DNA from: Kondoa malvinella
Taxonomy: Eukaryota; Basidiomycota; Agaricostilbomycetes; Agaricostilbales; Kondoaceae
Assembly: GCA_039545315.1 (NCBI GenBank)
Contig: BCIM01000017.1
Span: forward strand, 62,001-126,000
Reading direction: 5' to 3'
Length of the DNA stretch: 64,000 nt
Of the stretch, positions 55,185-64,000 are shown piece after piece. The first letter of the stretch is position 1. Each line of letters opens with the position of its first letter. Both the position numbers and the translations under genes were made by a program. The notes below the pieces were generated by a model, which was not told where the DNA came from, searched no databases, and saw nothing but the letters and a program-made list of their open reading frames with translations.

Positions 55185-57452
55185 CTATCGCTTTATGTGT
55201 AAGAAGTTTACACCTTTGCCAGCCTCCCATGGCGGCAAGTGCATGGCTTGTTGATTCACCGCGTTGTAACTCTTGTAAGCTGGAGACGACGATTTGGTTT
55301 CCTCGCCTTTGATGTGGCCCATATGCTGTAATTCCCATTCTACAAAGCGAAGGACCTGTGAGTTTACGTGAGTCGTGTGACAGGTCAGACGATACTGAGC
55401 CTACAGCCTGCAGTATCTGGCCAGCGTGCTCCAACCAGAGTATCGATGCCTGGTCAGCACGATGTGGACCAAATTTAGACGCATTCAGATCCGTTCTCAA
55501 CTGGGTTCTCCAACTTTGCTGTTGTAAAGCAGGCGTCAGTTTTGATTCGATTGGAGCGATCCTGGATCAGTCTCGTACCAGAGTAAGAAGATCAGACTTC
55601 AGCTCTGCAATTCCAGCTCTGTCAGACTTAGAGACGGCCGTGTGTGCCCTTTGACATATACTCGGCTGACACATATGTGAGTAACCAAATCGGTCTTTCC
55701 GAGCGTTTCCAATTGACGTGCAAATGTTTCAGCCACAAACTCAGAGTACCCTTCGGGTGTGATGTGCGACATGCCCAGATGAAAGAGTTCGATAACGTCC
55801 GGATTGAATTCGAGTTCGTTCGAAAGGCACGCGACGACCTTTGAACCAGATCAGTAAAAAGAGAGACCGGCGAGGCGAGATCTACGGCTCTGATCAAATC
55901 CATGTGCTGGGCATCCCTCGATTTGGCGCGATCCTCCATCGTCATGCGGTTCAAGGCCTACCTGAATGAGCAAGGCTTAGTTCACTAAGTTCACTGACTA
56001 AGAGTTTTAACAGCTTTTCGAGAGCGTCTCTCCGCTTTAGGGCATCCTTCGGATCAGGTCGTCGTTCCAGCTGTGCAAGATACTGGACGAGCATGGTCTG
56101 GCAACGCTCTATCAGCAAACCTCGACCTGGAGCTACACAGGTGGGCTACTCACAAAAGGATCAACATCTTGCTGCGATGTGTGAGGAGTGCTTGACAACG
56201 GCGGTGCGAGCTTCCGGGCCAAATTTCTGGCTCTGACGATAGCGACCTGATGCTGTATGAGCTGCAACTCGCGGTAGACAGCGTAAGCCTGCCCAAAAAA
56301 AGAACGATGAGGTGCTGAAATAATCCAGAGGTCGGTCTGACTGCTTTCTTCTTTATTGCAAGTTGGTTTGGATCGTCTCCCTGTACCCCAAATTTGAGAA
56401 CAGCATGCCTCAGCTGCATACCATGTCAGAAGCGGCCGTATCACAATTGCATGACGCTTACAACGTTTGCGCATGCAACGAGCACCGTGTCCCATGTCTC
56501 GCAGTTCTGCTTCTGCGCCAATGAGGCATTCTCCAGCTTGAGAACTATTGTGTGCACAGCCATAACTTGCTTCTGGTACGAATATCAGACCTTGTTGGCA
56601 TCAACAGGGGTACCTTGCTTACTTCTGCATCAGGCTGGTATTCAACCTTTGTTTCAAATTCGCTCATAAGCTGCTGAGCCAAGGTTAAAACAGAAGACTG
56701 CATGTCGACACAGCGGACCGTCGTGGTAGAATATAAGAAGGCGATCTCGCTTTTTGCAGCGGTCCGAAGTTCGCACATCGGAATTGCCTTCTGAGGCAGG
56801 TGAGCTCTTCGACGTTTGCTTCTCAGAAATGATTTCTGCTCGGAGCACCGGCGAGCTTGGCGAGAAGGCTTCGTGACGACCACAGATAGACCTGCAATGC
56901 AGCAGCTGCAAGAAGAGACCTGCTGGCTTTAGGAATCTATGTCCGACTTGCAACAGCCAACGCATTTTATCCTAGCATAAGATTGGAACGAGATTGCTCC
57001 TGATGAATAGATGCATCAATCGGAGTAGCCTGGCAAGAACAGCATTCCGCGACTGTAACTGCGGGAACGCTGCCGAAAGCAGAAGAACAGGCTAGACGCT
57101 GAAGTTGAGCAACAAGGGAAGTCATGGCTTGTACAGCAGTCAAGCGAAAGCGAGCATGCTCATTGAAGCAAGCAGCGAGAGAAGCGATTGATCCAGCGAA
57201 ACGGGTCGAAATGTCTAGCAAGCTTCTAATTGAGTTTGCAGTATCTAGACATTGTCGAGCATCATCAGGCACGATGGCTTTGCTGCGTATGGCCCCTAGC
57301 TGGTATTTCGTCGAGATTCCGACCATGTAGGAGCTCTGCACAGTGATTGAACGATCAAACAAGCGGAGCAGCACAATAGGCATCCAGAAGCTTGTGCACA
57401 GACAGTGTGCCAGACGTAGGACAGGATTACAGTGCGTTGCAGTCGAAGTCAT
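55185..57452 (-). CDS. Large helical protein, unknown function
   Basis: About ten exons. First exon (start uncertain, at 57452 or at the later MVGISTKYQ) includes DDARQCLDTANSIRSLLDIS and TRFAGSIASLAACFNEHARF. Further exons read RCVDMQSSVLTLAQQLMSEF with ETKVEYQPDAE, then KQVMAVHTIVLKLENASLAQ, LRHAVLKFGVQGDDPNQLAI and AYAVYRELQLIQHQVAIVRA. Then come LVQYLAQLERRPDPKDALKR, VVACLSNELEFNPDVIELFH, SWRTQLRTDLNASKFGPHRA, and the C terminus FVEWELQHMGHIKGEETKSS ending GVNFLHIKR. Nearly all helical with coiled-coil character, no membrane span. Several introns were placed by frame continuity. Could be a trafficking or cytoskeletal scaffold (for example sorting-nexin BAR-like), but I see no PX domain. 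Function unassigned. Confidence 0.5.
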
Positions 57453-57694
57453 GCACCCAGATTTCGTCGCAGACGGTTTAGGTCGTAGCCCAGGCTTCGT
57501 TGCTTGTTGCGATGCCTTCTACGATAGGTTTCGTGCTGCGAACATGGTAAGCCTTCAATTGGCGAAGCTCGGTCTGTTGTCGAAATGCTCGTGTTGGAGC
57601 ACCTCACCCGACCCTGGCTGGCCGAAATGTATTCTGAGTAGGCATATCAGACCCGTGCAATGTCCGACTACAGCTATCTCCCATGATCTACTGC

Positions 57695-59257
57695 CTATAA
57701 CTTCACATCCTCCATCTCGCTCTGATCCACGACCGAAACCGCATCATCTTCTTTCCCTTGCGTTGCTTCCTTCTCTCCATCCTGCTCCACAACCTCCTCG
57801 TTCTCTACTTCGACCTCATCCGATTTCGCCGCGCCAACACCAACTTCTTCAACCTGAACTTCAGCTTTCGTCAACCCTTCATCAGAAACTTGAACTTCAT
57901 CCGTAGGTTTCACAGCTTGTTCAATCTCAACAGCCGGTTTCGCTCCTTCATCTTCGTGTTCGATTGTTTTATGCACGACATCTTCCATGTCTACTTCTGC
58001 ATCGGGATCTTTTTCAATCTCGGTATGCGTTGCTTTTAGTGGCGCTTCGACCGGTTCATTCTTGGGTGATACAGCTGGAACAGGATCCGTAGGTGATTCA
58101 GGTTCTTGTACTGCGATAGTTGGCGTGGACTGTTGTGGTGCGGGTTGTGAAGCGGGTGAAGGTTGAGGTTGTGATGGCGAAGCTGTTCGAGATGCTTGCG
58201 CTGTTGTTGGGGAAGCAGCTGAACCGAGGTAGTGTTTGCTAATAGGCACCATGCGACCTTCTCGTTTACATGCTTCGACCCAGGAAGGTAAGACGGTAGG
58301 TATCGACATTTGTAAAGCACGTTGATACAGCTGACCGGCTTGCGGTGCTTCCCTTGATGAGCCAGGAGATGTGCATACAAAGTGCGTCGTGTCTATCTGA
58401 ATGGTATCTGCATGATCTGCTTGCATCTCTTTGAGTGCTTCTTTGGCTGAAGCGAGCAAAGCAGGTGGATTGACTGTTCCGAAGCAAACGCGAATACCGG
58501 AAGTATTCTGGATGGTATGCGTCTTTGTTCTGACGACATTCGAAGAGTAGGTGCCTGCGCTGGTTTTGAGGACAAGGTGAAAGCTGAAGGGCGAGTCTAG
58601 GTCTAGACCTGATATCTTTGTTGAAAGATTCGTGGCAGGATTGGGAATAGCTGCCAGACGCTGGTTGTTCCGCCAGATGGTGAGCGAGAGAAGCTTTGAG
58701 CTGGCTAAGACCAGAGGTGCCCATTCTAGAGTGACTGAAGTTTGCGTGACGTTGCGCAGCTTGAGTTGCGGTGGTTCTGGTGTTGATGAACCAAAAGTCG
58801 ACAGGATGGATTCTTGCAGATTCCAAAAGGAAGACCGTACAGCTTCTTCCGCTTTGTGATCACGTTGACCTGCACAAGCCTATCAGTGAGAGATGCCCGC
58901 ATGAGCTGTACGAGCGCAACATACATGATATTGAGACTATCGAGCCGGGGACAGAGCCAGGTGGAAGCAAGAGAGAAGGGAATTCAATGAGATGGGAGGA
59001 TTCGCCAATCAATACTGCGATTCCTGCATCCAGCTTGCCAACTAGCAAAGCAGTGTAATTCTATCAGGTCCCTGCAAAGGTACAAATACAGCTGGCTAAC
59101 CTGTGAACTGCACGCCGAGATGGACATGTCAACATCCGAGCTTCTACAAATGCGCAGACAGCCTTGAACTGACCTGTGATGAATGGGCAGGCGTTTCAAT
59201 GCCATTCTTGTACGAAGCTGCCCTGCTGTTCTGTCGCTTCTGTTCTGCTATCGACAT
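57695..59257 (-). CDS. CHS5: CHS5, exomer scaffold
   Basis: Trans-Golgi scaffold of exomer, which carries chitin synthase and other cargo to the cell surface with Arf1. Exon 1 gives [21 protein letters not shown] 7-nt microexon then supplies FT and joins to [35 protein letters not shown], the characteristic N-terminal oligomerisation region. An FN3 domain follows (weak VTLEW-type strands and [21 protein letters not shown] sequence), then a BRCT domain: [47 protein letters not shown]. The rest is a long acidic, Pro/Glu-rich disordered tail ending [12 protein letters not shown]. About 430 residues. The order N-FN3-BRCT is diagnostic. Confidence 0.9.
59101..59107 (-). other. Seven-nucleotide microexon of CHS5
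   Basis: The exon TTCACAG is flanked by a GCAG acceptor and a GTTAGC donor, between introns of 65 and 59 nt. It restores the frame between SSQ and VGKLDAG and supplies FT, matching the conserved (F/L)TVGKLDA of Chs5 proteins. Confidence 0.7.
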
Positions 59258-59302
59258 TTTGGTTCGTGTCCAACCTCGCGTCACTCAAATGGACTTCTCA
59301 AG

Positions 59303-60626
59303 CTACACGTATGGCAATACATGATTGGTACATGAATAGCACTGATACGGCCGATTCTGATCTAAAGCCTCCTTAAGCGCTTGAATATGCTTCGGACCAG
59401 ACTTGCACTGCAACGCATATCAGCATCTCTGACCCTTGATAAGAAGCAGAAGCACTCACACATCCTCCCAATATCACTTGACCCCATAACCCACTCTCGT
59501 TCGCCTTTCTGCCTACATCCACCAGCTGCTCGGCCCATACTTCTTCGCTAATCGACCCTTCTTCCTCGCGCCATGTCTGCTTCGTATCAGCCAATACCTC
59601 GACCCATGCGATAGAGCTCACCTGCGTTTCTGGCTGATAGGTGGCTCCACCTCCATCAGGATAAAGCACCAGCCATCTATCCCTCATTCCTAGCTCCTTC
59701 ACCATTGACTCGTACCCATGAACCAACCCTTGCACCCATTCCAGCTTCGTACAATTGATCCCTATTCCATTCGGAACCTCCATCTCTTGTCCATCAGCAA
59801 AAGTAGCTTGAATAATCTCCCTCGCCGAAATTTCATTCCCTTCATGTCGACTTTGCGGTAATTGCCCAACAGGGAAAACATAAGAGATGTAGCAGGGTTT
59901 CTTTTGCACTCCTTGTGCGTATAGTTGATGCAAAGCTCTTCGAATCGCGAAACCTTCATTTAGTAGCGGGATAGTTTCAAAAGCTATACAATCCACCAAG
60001 GACCAAGTTTTGGGATCGGACGCAAAAATTTTAAGTCTTTCCAAGTGGAATTCAGTAAGGGCGTCGGTATAGCGCGAGTCGGAAGAACTTCTAGCAGAGG
60101 GGAAAGGCCCGTAAGGCTCTATGTACTCGCCAGTGTACTCTGCTGAGGTTGGCGTTTGAACAGCTCCATAAGGCCCGAGACTGAGGCAACAGCGCGGTCT
60201 GGGAGATCGGGAAGAGTCGATACAAGCGGTATGGCAGAGATGAACACCGCTTCGGATTGCTTTGATAGCTTGGGGTTCGGTATAACCGTTCTCCAGGTAG
60301 AGGGGTATTGATGTTTGATAGCTGATACATGCACAGCGAAGAGAATGAGAGGGGTAGGAAGCTAGAGAGCGATAGACACACGTGGCAGACAAGATGAAAT
60401 CAGACCCAGAAGATATAAAAGCGGAATGAACTCTTTTCAGAGCCTCAGGATCATCAGATAGAAGCTTTGCAGACCAGAGAGATGTCTGAATGTTGCTGCC
60501 GAAGTCCTCCAACGTTGTGCCCTGCAGGAAATTTCTAATGTGATAAGCAAAAACAGCGGATTGTGTACTAGTGAGGCAGCTGACTAGACCTCCATCTAGC
60601 AGCTTTATTTGTGCAACTGAAGACAT
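59303..60626 (-). CDS. Homocysteine S-methyltransferase
   Basis: Zinc TIM-barrel enzyme that transfers a methyl group from S-methylmethionine (or S-adenosylmethionine) to homocysteine, forming methionine. Start taken at MSSVAQIKLLDGGLVSCL. Further landmarks: SLWSAKLLSDDPEALKRVHS, GSDFILSATCVYRSLASYPS, CCLSLGPYGAVQTPTSAEYT, FHLERLKIFASDPKTWSLVD, FETIPLLNEGFAIRRAL, and NGIGINCTKLEWVQGLV, the third zinc cysteine. The barrel end is VILGGC then, across an intron, CKSGPKHIQALKEAL, so the adjacent zinc cysteines (GGCC) are split by the intron. The protein ends CTNHVLPYV. About 425 residues, somewhat longer than bacterial MmuM, similar to Sam4/Mht1. An in-frame frame extends to 60791; the ATG at 60635 is an alternative start. 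Its stop lies only 45 bp upstream of the CHS5 start codon on the same strand. Confidence 0.9.
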
Positions 60627-61225
60627 TAGGCACATGCCTTTGGTTCGAGCACAAGGTTGCATATCAAATCCGGGAACATCTTTACCTGTGACAGCGAGGT
60701 ACAATAGAGATCGACACCGCCCTTTCCAGACACAGCAAGATAGAAGGCAAGGCAGTGCCGTACTGGATGCGTTGGCTGGGACCTTGACCATTGCCCCGGC
60801 TATTCCTCGCGCCTATCACAACCTTATCGCTCTCTAAAGCAAGAAATTCGACTTCCCATCTCAATGCTCATGCAGACAGAGGAAGCAGGCCCTTCTGTAC
60901 TCAGAGACTCTCCCATCGGTGCTCTATCCAGCAATGGCATGGCAGAAGATCATAGCGCAATGTGAGTTTCTAGCCTCGTCGACAAATTTCCTTATCTCGC
61001 CGATCAAAGAGGCACACTTGTCCCACCGTGATGCTCCGAATTCGTCTGGCAGGCCCTATACCTGCTTACATGTCCTCAAGATCCGCATCAAGCTCTGGCC
61101 TTATTAGCGTCCCGGCAGTCGGCCAAGACATGTGCCCACGCACTTTACAGTGTGATAAAGCTTAAAGTCCTTATCTACCCCTTTCTCTTATCTACTCCCG
61201 ACCAACGACTCTATCCAACGAGAGC
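60627..61225. promoter_or_regulatory. Divergent promoter with clustered GATA sites
   Basis: About 600 bp between the methyltransferase and GATA-factor starts. Three GATA words lie within 41 bp: TGATAA at 61153, and AGATAAG on the minus strand at 61170-61176 and 61187-61193. The spacer also holds a possible upstream exon, MLMQTEEAGPSVLRDSPIG (ATG at 60864), followed by a GTGAGT donor; it could be a 5' exon or an upstream reading frame of the GATA gene. Confidence 0.45.
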
Positions 61226-63143
61226 ATGCCCATGCTGACTATGCGGTATTCGCCTAATTACAGGCAATCCCCTTCAGCCGGAACAAGTAAATCAATGACA
61301 CCCGATAGCGGTTCTCGCTCACCTCAGCATCCGCTCGCTGAAGCTTCAGCTAGTCATGTATACAAGGAGTCAGATTCCAACACTACCATCTGCTCGAATT
61401 GCGGGACTTCAGTGAGTTCTTCTTGCCTGATCTTGATATAGCGGCATCTGATCCATCTTTCAGACAACACCACTCTGGCGTAGAAGTGAGAATGGATCAG
61501 TGCTCTGCAATGCCTGTTCATTGCACCTCAAAAAGAAAGTAAGCTCTTATCGCCTCTGACCATCGAAATCATGTTAATCTCATCTTTGCGCACAGGGTTT
61601 CGCTCGACCTGTGTCCTTGAAGACCGATGTGATCAAGCATAGGAATAGAAGTAAAGGCAAAGGCAAAGATAAGAAAGCGACCAATGCACCTCTCAACAAC
61701 CAGGATGCTTTAGCAAGTTCTAGGAGCAGCAATGGCAGACCGGGATCGTTGGAGAGGCGGAAAAGTGATTCAGATGTCGATATGAGCAGTGATGAGCGGA
61801 GCGAGGCGTTTGATCGAAACAGCGGAAAGAGGCAGAAGAGGGACGATCAGCCTGAAGCGCCAAATAACCAAGCACAGATGGATTACCTAGCGGCCATTGC
61901 TTCACATCAACATCAGCGTAACATTCAACAAAGTACCAGCAATCCTTGGACTGCGCCTTATGGTCCGACAGCTGTTCCTTCCGGAAGAAGATCGCCCAAT
62001 TCTCAACCTGGCAGTCGAAGCGCTTCCCTAGATGCTCGAGCCGATCACCTGCATGGTCTATCAAATCGTGGGACACTAGCCGGAAGATCACCGAGTCAGC
62101 CTGCGTATCCTCATTCCCATCAACCCCTTTACCCTTCTGGACTTCAACATTCGCATTCACCTTATGCAAATTACTACCCTCATATTGGTACAAAGGATCA
62201 GAAACAAAGCTTTCCGACAGACTCTAATGCTCGCTATTCCCCGAGTCAAGATCAAAACGGCGATCGAAGATTGGTCTTGCCGTCACTCAGCAGTCTCACT
62301 CAACACCTGAGAGAAGATGAAGGGCCGTATCAAGCTGATTTAGCAAGAGGTCGTCAGAGAGATCGCATCGTTTTACCGCCCATCCAAGCTCTGCCTGATG
62401 CTCAGCAATTTCCATCGTTCCCGCAAGATAGACAGCAAGCGCAACGTCCATCTCCGAATCACATCTTTGGTCAGCATAGATCCAACGACGCTTCTCCTCT
62501 ACAACTACCTGATCGGCCCAACTCTTCCAGCTCAGGATCGTCTGGCTCAAACAATGCGACCGGTCTTTCACCTTTCTCGCAACATTCCGTCTTGCCCAAT
62601 ATTGCGCACTCACCAGCTTTATTGCCCGTCGCTGAGCATCCTGATACCCAACTAGCAGACTCGTCACGCGAACGCCGTGGAAGAAGCATCACTCGTAAAC
62701 CAGCAATGGGCGATGCGCAAATGCTAGACCATTCACTTGAAGCTGTCCGAATCGCTTCTCGTTCAAATTCAAGGAGCAATTCACCTAGTCCAGCTTGGAA
62801 CACTCATGAATCGTCCTATGGTGCAGCACAACAATCGAGACAACAGAATTATACGCATTTTCGAAGTTCTTCAGCTCGAGGTAGACCAGCAGATAATTTT
62901 TCCAACATCAGAGGCAGCGCAAGAGAAGATTCGGTCTTGGGCAAACATGGTCGATCATCCTCTGAACGAGCTGCTCCATCTGGCGACGATGCGGATGATG
63001 TGGAAAAGCTACGAACGAGGATCGCGGAATTGGAGTTGATCAATTCGTTATTGACAAGCCGGGTCAAGCAATTGGAAGGGAACGCTACGAAACCTCCAGT
63101 CGCTCCTGCTCCACCTAAACAAGATCAAATGTACGAGGCGTAA
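61226..63143 (+). CDS. GATA zinc-finger transcription factor
   Basis: Three exons, about 600 residues. N terminus MPMLTMRYSPNYRQSPSAGT. A single GATA finger follows: CSNCGTS, then after an intron TTPLWRRSENGSVLCNAC, then SLHLKKK and, after a second intron, GFARPVSLKTDVIKHRNR. The spacing is C-x2-C-x17-C-x2-C with the basic GATA tail intact. Next is a Lys/Arg stretch (KGKGKDKKA), an NLS-like GKRQKRDDQ, and a long Ser/Gln/His/Pro-rich region. Near the C terminus a short coiled coil VEKLRTRIAELELINSLLTS lies before EQ-poor tail NATKPPVAPAPPK. Fungal single-finger GATA factors regulate iron uptake, nitrogen or light/sexual development; which of these is not decidable here. The clustered upstream GATA sites suggest autoregulation. 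Confidence 0.9.
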
Positions 63144-63268
63144 TATTGTATCACCAAAGGGCGAAACTGTGTATTCCGATAGTGTGAAATGCAAACAAAG
63201 GGTAGACTAGTACAATCAATATGCGATATTTGACATTGCTGCCTAATGGTCCGTAATCTCGTCTCTGC

Positions 63269-64000
63269 TCAATCCGTCCGGCGAGATAGAATCGTCAAGC
63301 CTCTTCCACGAGCTGCACAAAGGTCAGCAATTGTAAAGGACGATAAAGAAGGGTCGCACCTGCTATAGAAGTCGGTGATCGCAGTGGTTTGTCCTCTTTT
63401 ACTTCTTCCTGCTCTTGACCTGACATTTCCTGCCTTCTCAACCTCCAACTAGCTAATTGATCCAAGCTGGGTAAAGCAACTGGTGCTTTCGATGCTACTG
63501 GAGATTCTTCGACTTCAGTTTGAACAGCGTATACCGTTTGACTGGAAGAGCGACGGGAATTGTATTGCGAAGGGATGGGTGAGATGAGTTCTTCTTCATC
63601 TTCTGATTCATACTCTTCATTATCAAAGGTGGATTGAGGTGATGGCGCTTGTTGGACAGGGCTGGAAAAGAAAGGCGTGCCGGGAGAAAAGGTCGACGAG
63701 CCCGCGCTAGACGAGTAGGAGGGTGATGAGATTTTATCGCCTGGCAGCGTGACGTCTTCAGTACGAGAACAAAGGACAGAATACGTCTGGCTCACGAAAA
63801 GAGCCTAAAGCTGCTTGAAGAGATAGCTGTTTGCGAGAATTGCGGCTGATGAGGGAGCGCTGCTCAGTAGACGTGAATGATGTTAGGCGGTCTGGATCGG
63901 CATTAAGAGGTGATCTGAGTCGGTTCGGACTAATAGCCTGGAAGCGTTCATCCTCTTCGTCATCTTCTTCCTCGATATCACTATCGTTTGCTGCCGAGTC
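63269..64000 (-). CDS. Acidic, Ser-rich hypothetical protein, N-terminal part outside the window
   Basis: The right edge enters in the middle of an exon: SDIEEEDDEEDERFQAISPN, RLRSPLNADPDRLTSFTS, LISRNSRKQLSLQAALGSF. A 55-nt intron (GTGAGC...CCAG) leads to RDKISSPSYSSSAGSSTFSP and NEEYESEDEEELISPIPSQY, then SLDQLASWRLRRQEMSGQEQ. The last exon after a GTGCGA...GCAG intron reads RGRGLTILSRRTD and stops at 63269; without that splice the frame stops at 63295. Low complexity, phosphorylatable Ser/Pro sites, no folded domain visible. Function unassigned. The 5' end is missing, so length is unknown. Confidence 0.55.

Noticed and set aside
55700..55900. An apparent 29-nt intron in the unknown helical gene
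   Set aside because: A GTAGAT donor 18 bases upstream gives a normal 47-nt intron in the same phase.
59257..60626. Homocysteine methyltransferase and CHS5 as a bicistronic unit
   Set aside because: The 45-bp gap on one strand is suggestive, but close tandem genes are common in compact fungal genomes and the functions are unrelated.
62296..62803. Long minus-strand frames under the GATA factor
   Set aside because: Antisense shadows of the Ser/Gln/Pro-rich coding sequence.
1..64000. A clustered metabolic pathway, defence system or mobile element
   Set aside because: Neighbouring genes belong to unrelated housekeeping processes; no transposase, integrase, reverse transcriptase, terminal repeats, NRPS/PKS or toxin-like modules were seen.

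Overview
The window reads as a gene-dense fungal nuclear chromosome segment, most likely from a basidiomycete with a compact genome. The evidence is roughly 45 protein genes on both strands in 64 kb, most split by several introns of about 45-70 nt with GT...AG ends and CTGAC/CTAAC/CTGAT-like branch sites. Other supporting signs are complex I 49 kDa subunit, fused GARS-AIRS (ADE5,7), exomer CHS5, a GATA factor, a forkhead factor and CHZ1. I cannot name the species. I found no rRNA or tRNA genes, CRISPR arrays, insertion sequences, transposons or viral genes.

Layout. 1-4.6 kb: the 5' part of a CDC7 kinase (runs off the left edge), a multi-span membrane protein, and a tandem pair of GNAT acetyltransferases. 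4.6-9.5 kb: an FAD amine-oxidase-like protein, a gamma-glutamylcyclotransferase-like protein, an S33 alpha/beta hydrolase and MOG1. 9.6-16.5 kb: a small zinc-finger reading frame, a five-span membrane protein, FRA10AC1, a long orphan gene and a second unknown gene. 16.6-29.2 kb: ADE5,7, a 71-residue gene whose stop codon overlaps that of ADE5,7, an SLS1-like mitochondrial protein, SEC61 gamma, a CREG-like secreted protein, NSE3, RFC4 and a forkhead factor. 29.7-37.1 kb: a secreted protein, a small basic protein, a ZFAND1/CUZ1 AN1 protein, TFIIS and NDUFS2. 37.3-50.2 kb: an M1 aminopeptidase, CHZ1, an asparaginase-ankyrin protein, an MFS transporter and a large membrane/disordered protein. 50.4-64 kb: an mpaB/rubber-oxygenase-like enzyme, a rhodanese, a single-span surface protein, an unknown helical protein, CHS5, homocysteine S-methyltransferase, a GATA factor and a partial acidic Ser-rich protein.

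The content is mostly conserved housekeeping: replication and repair (CDC7, RFC4, NSE3), transcription (TFIIS, forkhead, GATA, CHZ1), purine and sulfur metabolism, mitochondria, and ER/Golgi traffic. Neighbours do not form an obvious pathway cluster. Most conclusions about exons come from assembling frames by eye across candidate introns, so exact splice sites and starts are inferred; the family calls rest on visible motifs. I did not find a convincing undescribed multi-gene system. The most interesting signals are gene-structure oddities (two GC-AG introns, a 7-nt microexon, a possible 20-23-nt intron), an altered forkhead recognition helix, a recent tandem duplication, and several small uncharacterised genes.
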